A DNA stretch of 64,000 nt from Planococcus versutus (GTDB taxonomy: Bacteria > Bacillota > Bacilli > Bacillales_A > Planococcaceae), in the NCBI RefSeq assembly GCF_001186155.3, contig NZ_CP016540.2:3140001-3204000 (forward strand). Direction: 5' to 3'. A model generated the notes under the pieces. That model was not told the DNA's origin, searched no databases, and was given only the letters and a program-made list of their open reading frames with translations. Each line of letters opens with the position of its first letter. The first letter of the stretch is position 1. A program made the translations under genes and the position numbers. Shown piece by piece: positions 23,514-31,913 of this stretch.

Positions 23514-24740
23514 ATGAAAGCTGTATGGAATCGATACCTTACGACATCATTGATTTTAAAAATCACAATTGCACTTATACTCGGCGTTGCCGTTGGACTA
23601 ATTTTTGGAGAGCAAGCAGCTGTTTTGGCGCCTCTTGGGGACTTATTGTTGAATTTATTGACCTTATTGATCATCCCTTTAATTTTGTTTACGATGATGG
23701 TTGGGATTAACCAGTCTTCCATTGGAGATCTTGGGCGAATGGGTGGAAAAGTGTTTATTTATTACGCCTTGAGCTCCGCATTTGCCATTATTGTCGGTCT
23801 TGCGGTAGCTAGCCTGCTACAGCCTGGCATGGGGATGCAATTGCAAGGCAATGAAACCTTTGATGTTCCAGAAAACCCAGGGATAATTAGCGTCTTGTTG
23901 AACATTGTTCCATCTAATATTTTTACAGCATTTACAGAACTCAATTTGCTGGGTATTATTTTTATTGCTTTTGCTTTTGGTATCGCTTTGTCTTATATGC
24001 GCAATTCTACTGAATTGGGAAGCTTAGGCGAACATTTGTATAAAACTGTTAATGCATTAAACGAAATGACTTTGATTGTGCTGAAAGCGATTCTTCAATA
24101 TGTACCGATTGGGATTTTTGCCATAATGGCAAAAACCGTAGGAAGCCAAGGTCTAGATACACTCTTCTCTCTAGGTGAGATGATTTTAGTATTATATGCT
24201 GCATTGTTTGTTCAAATTTTGCTTTATGTGCTGGTTCTAGTGATATTCAAAATAAACCCGTTAGAGTTTTTCAAACAAGCACGCACACCGATGTTGACGG
24301 CTTTTGTAACGCAAAGTAGTTCTGGTACATTGCCATTAACTTTGAATGCCGCTAAAAACTTAGGATTATCAAAAAGTTTGTATGGCTTTAGTTTGCCACT
24401 TGGCGCTACGATTAATATGGATGGCGCGGCAATACGAATTGCGGTTTCGGCTGTTTTCGCAGCAAACCTTGTTGGCGATCCGTTGAGTCTTTCTGAAATG
24501 CTCATGGTCGTCCTCATTGGTACACTGGCATCAATCGGAACTGCTGGTGTTCCAGGTGCTGGGATTGTCATGATTGCTACTGTTTTCGTTCAGCTAGGAT
24601 TGCCGATAGAAGCTGTCGCATTACTGACTGCTATTGATGCATTAGTAGGAATGGGCGCTACTGGGCTTAACGTTACAGGAGACTTAGTAGGTACTACGCT
24701 AATTGATAAAAATGAAAAAAAACGGCAAACTGCATCTTAA
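23514..24740 (+). CDS. Dicarboxylate/amino acid:cation symporter (DAACS/SDF family)
   Basis: A 408-residue membrane symporter of the GltP/DctA family. Family marks are TQSSSGTLPLTLNAAKNLG (first re-entrant loop serine-rich motif), LPLGATINMDGAAIRIAV (NMDG substrate/cation site), GTLASIGTAGVPGAG (second re-entrant loop) and the C-terminal DRTLNVTGDL-like segment, here MGATGLNVTGDLVGT. It probably takes up glutamate/aspartate or C4-dicarboxylates with Na+ or H+. AGGAG lies before ATG 23514; an in-frame TTG seven codons earlier is less likely. Confidence 0.92.
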   Translation: MKAVWNRYLTTSLILKITIALILGVAVGLIFGEQAAVLAPLGDLLLNLLTLLIIPLILFTMMVGINQSSIGDLGRMGGKVFIYYALSSAFAIIVGLAVASLLQPGMGMQLQGNETFDVPENPGIISVLLNIVPSNIFTAFTELNLLGIIFIAFAFGIALSYMRNSTELGSLGEHLYKTVNALNEMTLIVLKAILQYVPIGIFAIMAKTVGSQGLDTLFSLGEMILVLYAALFVQILLYVLVLVIFKINPLEFFKQARTPMLTAFVTQSSSGTLPLTLNAAKNLGLSKSLYGFSLPLGATINMDGAAIRIAVSAVFAANLVGDPLSLSEMLMVVLIGTLASIGTAGVPGAGIVMIATVFVQLGLPIEAVALLTAIDALVGMGATGLNVTGDLVGTTLIDKNEKKRQTAS

Positions 24741-24753
24741 TCTGTCGCTAGAT

Positions 24754-24796
24754 AAAATCCCCTGAACTGAGCTAGCGCTCAGTTCAGGGGATTTTT
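24754..24796 (+). terminator. Intrinsic terminator after the symporter
   Basis: AAAATCCCCTGAACTGAGC pairs with its complement over a TAGC loop and ends in TTTTTT. Confidence 0.92.
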
Positions 24797-24826
24797 TAAT
24801 GTATTTCTACAAGTTACTATTGTGTT

Positions 24827-25396
24827 CTACAAATTTTTACTAGACTTTCCTTTTTTAACAGCAAGCAGATGATAGTCAACACTCGCTTCGCGGTATTCTA
24901 TGTAGTCATCAGTGAGAATTTTCCATTCGTGTGGCGATTTCTCAATAATTTTCTTTAAGGTCTTTTCACCTTTATCGCCTTTAATGATACAGTTCACGAA
25001 AACTCCGCCTTCTTTAAGCTGAGTTAGAATCGTCTCTACAAATTGGGTTTCTTTTTTTAAATCATTTTTGTAAAAATGCAGCATCGAATCTAGTAACACA
25101 ACATCGACATCTTTTGAAATTTGATATGTGTATATATCACCAACTATTCCTTCTACAGTTAACTTTCTCTTCTTAGCTTCTCGATTCAATTGTTCGATAC
25201 CAACAGCCGAATGGTCAACTCCAATTACTTTGTAACCAAGCTCGCCTAGTGACAATGTATCTCTTCCTTGCCCACAACCTAAATCGACAACAGTTCCTTT
25301 AGGTTGAAAAGTCGAGAAAAATTCCAGTAGCCCTGGATAAGGGTTTCCAAAATAGTTTTCTTCTTTATAATAGCCATCATATTCTACTTTTTTCAT
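24827..25396 (-). CDS. Class I SAM-dependent methyltransferase
   Basis: A 189-residue methyltransferase with the SAM motif I VVDLGCGQGRDTLSLGELGY, motif II VIGVDHSAVGIEQLN and DVVLLDSMLHFY as motif IV/post region. It resembles TehB-like small-molecule methyltransferases, but the acceptor is unknown. GAGGTGGG precedes the ATG. Divergent from the phosphatase gene at 25556. Confidence 0.85.
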   Translation of the reverse strand: MKKVEYDGYYKEENYFGNPYPGLLEFFSTFQPKGTVVDLGCGQGRDTLSLGELGYKVIGVDHSAVGIEQLNREAKKRKLTVEGIVGDIYTYQISKDVDVVLLDSMLHFYKNDLKKETQFVETILTQLKEGGVFVNCIIKGDKGEKTLKKIIEKSPHEWKILTDDYIEYREASVDYHLLAVKKGKSSKNL

Positions 25397-25555
25397 CTGA
25401 ACCCACCTCTATTAAAATTCTTTTTTTAATTAGAAAGCAACAAGTTCTTCGCTAGGATAAATCGACTTTCAATCTTTCTCCTAAACTATTCCCCTTGTTG
25501 TTTCCGATCTCTTTCAGTTATCCTGTTAAAGAGTATAGCAAAGGAGTTGACTTGA

Positions 25556-26149
25556 ATGACGACTATTGGATTTGTACGGCATGGCATCACAGATTGGAAC
25601 ATACAAGGCATCGCGCAAGGTTCTGCAGACGTTCCTCTCAATGAAACCGGCAGACAACAAGCCGCGTCACTTGCAGAACGACTCGTTTCTGAAGAAAAAT
25701 GGGATGTCATCATCTCTAGTGATTTAGCACGTGCTAAAGAAACCGCTGAAATTATTGGCAACACGCTTGGTTTACCCGTTCATCATTTTGAACCACGGCT
25801 GCGTGAGCAAAGTGGTGGCAAAATCGAAGGCACAACAGAAGAAGAGCGTCTTGAAAAATGGGGAGCCGATTGGCGTACCTTAGATTTAGCGATGGAAAAC
25901 TTGGAAGACGCTGCTGAAAGAGGACTGGCCTGTGTTCTAGAGATCTTAGAAAATTTCGACGATCAACGCGTATTGCTTGTCAGCCATGGCGCTTTGATTG
26001 GTCTAACGTTGCAAAAAATCATGCCTGAAACGTTCCAAAAAACGTCTATGGATAATACTTCTATCACGTTATTAACGCATACTGAAAGTCAGTGGACTTG
26101 CTCTTTATTTAACTGCACGACACATTTAGTAAAAAGCGAAAGCTATTGA
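25556..26149 (+). CDS. Histidine phosphatase family protein (phosphoglycerate mutase-like)
   Basis: A 197-residue enzyme with the RHG catalytic motif (FVRHGITDWN, His9 as phospho-acceptor), LNETGRQQA, ISSDLARAKETAEI with the second Arg, RLREQSGGKIEG and VSHGALIG with the second catalytic His. Members are broad phosphatases or cofactor-dependent mutases; the length favours a phosphatase. AGGAG precedes the ATG. Its last 7 nt overlap the convergent PP2C-like gene. Confidence 0.88.
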   Translation: MTTIGFVRHGITDWNIQGIAQGSADVPLNETGRQQAASLAERLVSEEKWDVIISSDLARAKETAEIIGNTLGLPVHHFEPRLREQSGGKIEGTTEEERLEKWGADWRTLDLAMENLEDAAERGLACVLEILENFDDQRVLLVSHGALIGLTLQKIMPETFQKTSMDNTSITLLTHTESQWTCSLFNCTTHLVKSESY

Positions 26150-26955
26150 TTGCTAGCGTAACTTACTGGTTCTCCTACATTTACATTCCATGAAACCACT
26201 GTTGTGCTGTCACGAACGTGGTTTTTTTGAATCGTAGCGAGTAGAGCACTTACGCTATCAGTGGTAGCGATGTCCTTACATTGTTGCCAAATACTGTCGG
26301 GTTCAGAAAATACGGCGCCAGGACATTCTACCAGTCCATCTGTTGTCAGCAAGAGCTGATTTTCTCCTTGTCGTAATTCTCGGACGCCACTGCTAAAACA
26401 GGGCACAAGTTGTTCAAATGTATTCACTTGTCCAATCCATTCGTAAAATTGCCGTTGGTTGATTTGGTATTGACCAAATGCGGCTAGTTCTGGATGAAAT
26501 ACGTATAATAGGCAATCTCCAACCGAAAACCAATACAGGTATTTACCTTTTCTAACTGCTATCAAAAGAGCCGTTTCACCTTTTGTATCGCGGCATGCTG
26601 CTAAAAAGCTTTCTGCTTGCAACAGCTTTAACAAAGCAGTTTCAACTCCTTTAAAAAGTTCAACACTCACCTTACCTGATAGTAAAGAAGTAAGGATTTC
26701 TTTATTTTGCTCCATGTATTGGATAACTAATTCGGCACTTTTAGCTGAATGATGCGCATCTAAGACCATAACAAATTCCCACTCTTCTTCACCGTTAACC
26801 CAAATTAAACAACCATCTTCGTTTTTCGTTTGCCCTGCAGCGGCAGTGCCGCCAAATCGTCCAAGCACTATATGTTGAACTGAGAGAACATTAAATCGGT
26901 CAATAAAAGGATTTTCACTACCAACCCACATTACGGCAGCTGATTTCTTCTTCAT
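26143..26955 (-). CDS. PP2C-like serine/threonine phosphatase, divergent
   Basis: A 270-residue protein with recognisable PP2C motifs: AAGQTKNEDG (motif 1), VLDAHHSAKSAELV (motif 2), YLYWFSVGDCLLYVF (motif 5/6), LLLTTDGLVE (motif 8) and RDSTTVVSW (motif 11). The metal-binding aspartates appear conserved, but the usual DGHGG of motif 2 reads DAHHS, and the DN.T of motif 11 reads DSTT, so activity or metal use may differ. The ATG at 26955 sits 8 nt behind GAGG. No kinase partner is adjacent. Confidence 0.78.
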   Translation of the reverse strand: MKKKSAAVMWVGSENPFIDRFNVLSVQHIVLGRFGGTAAAGQTKNEDGCLIWVNGEEEWEFVMVLDAHHSAKSAELVIQYMEQNKEILTSLLSGKVSVELFKGVETALLKLLQAESFLAACRDTKGETALLIAVRKGKYLYWFSVGDCLLYVFHPELAAFGQYQINQRQFYEWIGQVNTFEQLVPCFSSGVRELRQGENQLLLTTDGLVECPGAVFSEPDSIWQQCKDIATTDSVSALLATIQKNHVRDSTTVVSWNVNVGEPVSYASNQ

Positions 26956-27043
26956 ATTCAACACCTCACTTTTTCTATTGTTATAAGTATAAATCAGCTT
27001 TTAAAATTCGAGTAGAAATTTTGAGTTATGCACCTCACATACA

Positions 27044-27073
27044 TTCAAATGACAAATGTGATAAAGTTATAAT
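27044..27073 (+). promoter_or_regulatory. Probable promoter of heme monooxygenase gene
   Basis: TTCAAA (27044-27049), 18-nt spacer, TATAAT (27068-27073), 41 nt before the ATG. No Fur box is recognisable here. Confidence 0.55.
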
Positions 27074-27114
27074 AGTTAGCAACTCAAATCCGAACATAAA
27101 AGGAGAGATTCTTC

Positions 27115-27459
27115 ATGTATGTCGTAACCAACCGCATCAAAATGAAATCCGGATTCGCAGAAAAAATGGCTCCTAACTTTTCACGACCTGGTGCTTTGCA
27201 AGAATTAGACGGATTTATAAAAGTCGAAGTCGCGATTACACAAGATTCGACTGAGTATGATGAACTGAATGTCAGTATGTACTGGGAGACTCTTGAAAAT
27301 TATGAAGCATGGAAAACGAGTGATGTCTTTAAAGAAGCACACAAACGACCTGAAGCAAGTACGGACAGCAATGAACCGAAAAAAGAATCACCAATGCTAG
27401 GCAGTCAACTAACAATTACAAAAATCGTTGGCCTACTTGAAGCTAAAACTTCAAACTGA
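27115..27459 (+). CDS. Heme-degrading monooxygenase, IsdG/HmoA-like
   Basis: A 114-residue ABM-domain protein. The residues that form the IsdG catalytic triad appear as Asn6 (VVTNRIKM), Trp66 (ENYEAWKTS) and His76 (FKEAHKR), in the right order and spacing, supporting heme cleavage for iron release. The best-known relatives are IsdG/IsdI and Bacillus HmoA/HmoB. GGAGAG precedes the ATG. It is monocistronic, flanked by its own promoter and terminator. Confidence 0.87.
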   Translation: MYVVTNRIKMKSGFAEKMAPNFSRPGALQELDGFIKVEVAITQDSTEYDELNVSMYWETLENYEAWKTSDVFKEAHKRPEASTDSNEPKKESPMLGSQLTITKIVGLLEAKTSN

Positions 27460-27465
27460 TAAAAA

Positions 27466-27502
27466 CTGACAGATAGCCTAGACGGGCTGTCTGTTTCTTT
27501 TG
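27466..27502 (+). terminator. Intrinsic terminator after heme monooxygenase gene
   Basis: ACAGATAGCC pairs with GGCTGTCTGT (one G-T pair) over a 6-nt loop and is followed by TTCTTTTG. Confidence 0.75.
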
Positions 27503-27557
27503 TGCTTCTCTGTTCTCAGCTTTACGAATTATTTTACTTAACAAGGAGCATTTCTAT

Positions 27558-28751
27558 ATGAATACTACTAAACCCATTTTATGGACAAGAGATTTTATCA
27601 TTACCTCATTAGTGAACTTCTTTTTAATTCTCATTTTCTATCTCTTAATGGTAACCATTGCAGTATACGCAGTCGAAGAATATGGTGCTTCAACGAGCGA
27701 AGCCGGACTGGTAACAGGAATATTCATCTTAGGTGCATTGACGGGCCGAATTTTTATTGGCCGTAGTATTGATAAAATTGGCCGTAAAAAAACACTGATT
27801 ATCGGTACGACCTTATTTACACTGACTACATTATTTTACTTTCTGAATTTGGGACTCTCTTTCTTAATGGTTAATCGTTTTTTGCATGGAATGACGTTAG
27901 GAATGGCGAGTACGGCCGCAGGAACCATTGTCGCGCAAATTATTCCCATGACGCGCAAAGGTGAAGGCATTGGCTATTTTAGTATGAGCTCGACATTAGC
28001 AGCTGCTTTTGGCCCGTTTATCGGCTTGATGTTGAGTCAATATAGCAGCTACGAAATGATCTTCTCTGTTTGTCTGGCTCTTGGTGTGGTCAGCCTTGTC
28101 GTCTCTTTGTTGGTTTATGTACCACCAGTCGAAGTGCCACTAACAACGAACGTTACGAAAGGGTTCAAAATCTCGGAATTTGTTGAACTGAAAGCAGTTC
28201 CTATTGCCATCGTTTGTTTAGTGGTTGCACTTTGTTATTCAAGCGTCCTATCATTTATCAATTTTTATGCGATGGAAGAAAACCTTGTACAAGCTGCTAG
28301 TTACTTCTTCTTAGTTTATGCAATTGCGATTTTGCTATCTCGTCCTTTTACAGGAAGACTGATGGATTTAAAAGGCGCTAATTTTATTATGTATCCAGCG
28401 TTCGTCATTTTTGCAGCAGGTTTGTTCTTGCTGAGCATTTCCACGAGTAGTACGGGACTACTCGTAGCGGGTGCCTTGATTGGACTGGGCTTTGGGAATA
28501 TGCAATCGACAACACAGGCTGTAGCAGTAAAGCTAACACCTCCTCATCGTATGGGGCTGGCCACATCGACGTTCTTTATTTCTATGGACGCGGGACTTGG
28601 CTTTGGTCCATACTTACTAGGGTTTATCATTCCGTTGATCGGTTATAGCTCGCTATACGGCGTACTTGGTTTTGTGGTTTTAGCTACTGCGATTTTGTAT
28701 TATTTCATGCACGGCAAAAAAGAACAGGCCGAAGCTTTAGCCTATAAGTAA
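27558..28751 (+). CDS. MFS transporter, 12 TM
   Basis: A 397-residue major facilitator with the loop 2-3 motif GRIFIGRSIDKIGRKKTL (GX3DR.GRK pattern) and a second RPFTGRLMDLKG loop in the C-terminal half. It probably exports drugs or small metabolites; substrate not predictable. AAGGAG lies about 8 nt before the ATG. Terminated by a long bidirectional hairpin. Confidence 0.87.
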   Translation: MNTTKPILWTRDFIITSLVNFFLILIFYLLMVTIAVYAVEEYGASTSEAGLVTGIFILGALTGRIFIGRSIDKIGRKKTLIIGTTLFTLTTLFYFLNLGLSFLMVNRFLHGMTLGMASTAAGTIVAQIIPMTRKGEGIGYFSMSSTLAAAFGPFIGLMLSQYSSYEMIFSVCLALGVVSLVVSLLVYVPPVEVPLTTNVTKGFKISEFVELKAVPIAIVCLVVALCYSSVLSFINFYAMEENLVQAASYFFLVYAIAILLSRPFTGRLMDLKGANFIMYPAFVIFAAGLFLLSISTSSTGLLVAGALIGLGFGNMQSTTQAVAVKLTPPHRMGLATSTFFISMDAGLGFGPYLLGFIIPLIGYSSLYGVLGFVVLATAILYYFMHGKKEQAEALAYK

Positions 28752-28756
28752 TAAGA

Positions 28757-28799
28757 CAACAAAAAAAACGGCCATTGGGGCCGTTTTTTTTGTTGTTTT
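28757..28799 (+). terminator. Intrinsic terminator after the MFS gene
   Basis: AACAAAAAAAACGGCC pairs with GGCCGTTTTTTTTGTT. T-runs exist on both strands, so it might also work for the minus-strand reductase downstream at 28920. Confidence 0.9.
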
Positions 28800-28919
28800 T
28801 CTAAAGCAATTACTTTAGTTTGATGGACGATGCAGTGGAGATGACCAGTAAAAGAAATAGATTGCCAATAGCCGATTACTTCTGTTCGGGCTATGTCAAA
28901 CAATCTAGAAAGCTTTTTT

Positions 28920-29969
28920 CTAGACCAATAATTGCTTAACCAATTCTTTGTTGCGTTTTTTGAATACTTCATTGTGAGAAGAAACCATTGCGATTTCGTT
29001 AGCGTCTGGCTGAATATGGTGCTTGGCTTTATTGACTGCATTTGCCGCATCGTGGAACGTTCCAGCAATCAAATTCAATTTTCCTTCGTGCTGCAGAATG
29101 TCACCTGCTGCAAAAAGACCTTCCTCTGAAGATTCACTATTTGATGTACCCGCAATGTAATAATCATCAGCAATTTCAATATTTAATGGGCTGTTGCCGA
29201 GTAAACTAATGTCGCGTTCATAACCATGATTAATAATCATTTCATCGATTCGCAACAGCTGTATTTCTCCTGTTTCTTGATGAGTGAGTTCAACAAATTC
29301 AATGGCATCTCGATCGTCTGAAGCGATCAAACGTGTGATCGTGGTATGAAGACAACAAATGGCTGATCCGGTCATTAGCTGTGTCACTTGCGCTTCGTGT
29401 CCGGCAAGCTCTGGTTTACGATAAGTGACATATACTTGTTTAGCAATTGGCTCAAGCTCGTTGGCCCAATCGATTGCTGAATTTCCACCGCCCGAAATGA
29501 GAACGGTCTTGTCTTTGAATCGTTCAAGGGACTTGACCGTATAATTCAAGTTCGACACTTCAAAACGTTCGGCCCCTTCAATCTTCAGCTTTTGAGGGTT
29601 CAAAATACCTCCACCCACAGCTACAATAACCGTTTTTGATAAATGAATCTGGCCGGAAGAGCCAATTAGTTCAAAAAAACCATTCTCGTTTTTCGCTATA
29701 GCCTCTATTTTTTCATTCAATACGACTTCTGGTTGGAAGGTTAGCCCTTGTGCAACTAGTTGATCAATAAGCTTTGCTCCTTGAATTGGTGGCTGTCCTC
29801 CTACATCCCAAATCATCTTCTCCGGGTACACATGAATTTTACCGCCCAATTGTGGCTGAAATTCAACAAGCTTGGTTTTCATTTCTCGTAAACCACTATA
29901 AAAGGCTGAATATAAACCCGCAGGACCTCCGCCTATAATCGTTACATCAAAAAGCTCTTTTTCCACCAT
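28920..29969 (-). CDS. Ferredoxin/flavodoxin-NADP+ reductase, YumC type
   Basis: A 349-residue FAD/NADPH enzyme of the thioredoxin-reductase-like FNR group. The FAD site is DVTIIGGGPAGLYSAFYSG, the NADPH site VLISGGGNSAIDWANEL, and the C-terminal FAD motif GLFAAGDILQHEGKLNLIAG. There is no CxxC redox pair, separating it from thioredoxin reductase. Such reductases feed electrons to ferredoxin or flavodoxin, and some support siderophore iron release. It is divergent from a Fur-controlled siderophore transporter. Confidence 0.9.
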   Translation of the reverse strand: MVEKELFDVTIIGGGPAGLYSAFYSGLREMKTKLVEFQPQLGGKIHVYPEKMIWDVGGQPPIQGAKLIDQLVAQGLTFQPEVVLNEKIEAIAKNENGFFELIGSSGQIHLSKTVIVAVGGGILNPQKLKIEGAERFEVSNLNYTVKSLERFKDKTVLISGGGNSAIDWANELEPIAKQVYVTYRKPELAGHEAQVTQLMTGSAICCLHTTITRLIASDDRDAIEFVELTHQETGEIQLLRIDEMIINHGYERDISLLGNSPLNIEIADDYYIAGTSNSESSEEGLFAAGDILQHEGKLNLIAGTFHDAANAVNKAKHHIQPDANEIAMVSSHNEVFKKRNKELVKQLLV

Positions 29970-30041
29970 CTATCTTCACTCCTATCGCATTGTATTTCTA
30001 TTGACAACCTTATAATTTAGTCTTATAGTGTTGATTGTACT

Positions 30042-30060
30042 GAAAATGAGAATCATTATC
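30042..30060. promoter_or_regulatory. Fur box
   Basis: GAAAATGAGAATCATTATC matches the 19-bp Fur consensus GATAATGATAATCATTATC at 17 positions. It lies 41 nt upstream of the ABC ATPase start and about 72 nt upstream of the divergent reductase. Confidence 0.88.
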
Positions 30061-30100
30061 AATGAAAAAGATAATAAAATTAAATTAGGAGGTTTTTTGG

Positions 30101-30892
30101 ATGGTGCGTTTGTTCACCGAGGAGCTAAATATTGGCTATGGAGACCGCTTGATTGTCAAAGATTTGACTGTCCAAATTCCAGACAAAAAAATTACGACGA
30201 TTATTGGTTCGAATGGCTGCGGCAAATCAACGCTGCTAAAAGCGCTTACTCGTGTGATTCCGCATCAATCTGGAACAGTCGTATTAGATGGTAGTAATAT
30301 CGCACAGGAAAACACAAAGTCTTTAGCTAAAAAAATGGCGATTCTTCCTCAAACACTAGACAGTGCTGCTGGATTGACTGTTGGCGAACTGGTTTCGTAC
30401 GGACGATTTCCTTATCAAAAAGGATTTGGTCGACTATCTAAAAGAGATTACGAAATTATCAACTGGGCGCTAGATGTCACCGGTACGCAATTTTTCAAAT
30501 ACCATCCAGTTGATGCTTTATCTGGTGGCCAGCGTCAGCGCGTCTGGATTGCGATGGCTCTTGCTCAGGAAACTGAAATGATTTTTTTAGACGAGCCTAC
30601 CACATACTTGGATATGGCTCATCAGCTAGAAATTCTTGAATTGCTTCAGCAACTAAACCAGCAACAAGAACGAACCATTATCATGGTGCTCCACGACCTG
30701 AACCAAGCAGCACGTTTTGCAGATCACATCATCGCCATGAAAGACGGACAAATCATTAAATCTGGCAACTGCCATGAAGTCATCACTCAACCGGTTTTAA
30801 AAGAAGTATTCCGGATTGATGCGGACATCGGTCTGGACCCCCGAACACAAAAACCGATGTGCATAACATATAACTTAATTGGAGGAGTTTAA
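30101..30892 (+). CDS. Iron-siderophore ABC transporter ATP-binding protein (FecE/YusV type)
   Basis: A 263-residue ABC ATPase with Walker A GSNGCGKST (36-44), Q-loop ILPQTLDSAAGLTV, signature LSGGQRQRV, Walker B MIFLDEPT and the H-loop VLHDLNQAA. Sequence and context fit ferric-siderophore importers; B. subtilis YusV serves the YfiYZ-YfhA system. AGGAGG precedes the ATG, and the Fur box upstream shows iron control. First gene of a four-gene transport operon, followed after 5 nt by the binding protein. Confidence 0.93.
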   Translation: MVRLFTEELNIGYGDRLIVKDLTVQIPDKKITTIIGSNGCGKSTLLKALTRVIPHQSGTVVLDGSNIAQENTKSLAKKMAILPQTLDSAAGLTVGELVSYGRFPYQKGFGRLSKRDYEIINWALDVTGTQFFKYHPVDALSGGQRQRVWIAMALAQETEMIFLDEPTTYLDMAHQLEILELLQQLNQQQERTIIMVLHDLNQAARFADHIIAMKDGQIIKSGNCHEVITQPVLKEVFRIDADIGLDPRTQKPMCITYNLIGGV

Positions 30893-30897
30893 CCCCT

Positions 30898-31824
30898 ATG
30901 AAAAAAATATTTTTACCACTATTTCTATTTACGTTATTGCTAATTCTTGGTGCCTGTAATTCTGAGTCAACTGCTGAGGAAACAAAAACACCGGATACAG
31001 ATAAAAAGGCCGAAACTATTACATATGAGTCTGAAAGCGGTCCCGTTGAAGTTCCTGCGGATCCACAACGCGTTATTGTTCTTTCCACGTATAGCGGTGA
31101 CGTGATGTCTCTAGACGTTCCTTTAGTAGGCGTTGATTCATGGTCAAAAAACAACCCGCGTTTTGAAGAAAAGTTAACAGATGTAGAAGAAGTGGCAGAT
31201 ACAGATCTCGAAAAAATTATTGAATTAGAGCCTGACTTGATCATTGGCGGTTCAACCATCAACAATATCGACAAATTAAGTGAAATTGCCCCAACTGTTA
31301 CATTTACTTATGGCAAATTGGGTTATTTGGAGCAACACCTAGAAATCGGTAAAGTACTCAATAAAGAAAAAGAAGCACAAACTTGGATTACCGACTTCCA
31401 AGAACGTGCACAGCAAGCTGGCGAAGATATCCGAGCTGAAATCGGTGAAGATGCAACCGTTTCTGTTATTGAAAACTTCGACAAGCAACTGTATGTGTTC
31501 GGAGATAACTGGGGCCGCGGAACAGAAATTCTGTATCAAGAAATGAAACTAAAAATGCCTGCCAAAGTGAAAGAAATGGCATTAGCAGACGGTTATTACA
31601 TGTTGTCTCAAGAAGTGTTGCCTGAATACATGGGCGACTACGTGATCTTCAGTAAAGACAGCACACAGGACAATTCGTTCCAAGAAACGGACCTTTACAA
31701 AAACACACCTGCTGCTAAAAACGGACAAATTTTCGTAGCAAACGCTAAAGAATTTTACTTTAATGATCCGATTACACTGGAATATCAATTAGAATTTTTT
31801 ATTGAAAACTTTTTAGGCAAGTAA
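30898..31824 (+). CDS. Iron-siderophore ABC transporter substrate-binding lipoprotein (YfiY-like)
   Basis: A 308-residue periplasmic-binding-type protein with a lipoprotein signal: hydrophobic helix and the lipobox LILGAC, Cys20 being the lipidation site. The body (VEVPADPQRVIVLSTYSGDVMSLDV and LEPDLIIGG) is typical of the FecB/FhuD-type two-lobe fold with a single linking helix. It captures Fe-siderophore, probably hydroxamate type by analogy with YfiY (inference). GGAGGAG precedes the ATG. A terminator separates it from the permease genes. Confidence 0.93.
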   Translation: MKKIFLPLFLFTLLLILGACNSESTAEETKTPDTDKKAETITYESESGPVEVPADPQRVIVLSTYSGDVMSLDVPLVGVDSWSKNNPRFEEKLTDVEEVADTDLEKIIELEPDLIIGGSTINNIDKLSEIAPTVTFTYGKLGYLEQHLEIGKVLNKEKEAQTWITDFQERAQQAGEDIRAEIGEDATVSVIENFDKQLYVFGDNWGRGTEILYQEMKLKMPAKVKEMALADGYYMLSQEVLPEYMGDYVIFSKDSTQDNSFQETDLYKNTPAAKNGQIFVANAKEFYFNDPITLEYQLEFFIENFLGK

Positions 31825-31856
31825 TGGACTACCAGTAAGTTCCACGTATATAACAA

Positions 31857-31889
31857 AAAAGAGGGATTCTTTAGCAGAATCCCTCTTTT
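31857..31889 (+). terminator. Intra-operon terminator between binding protein and permeases
   Basis: AAAAGAGGGATTCT pairs exactly with AGAATCCCTCTTTT, followed by ATTCTC. Readthrough must supply the permease genes, so it probably sets a higher ATPase/binding-protein to permease ratio. Confidence 0.85.
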
Positions 31890-31913
31890 ATTCTCAGGAA
31901 AAGATGATGATTT

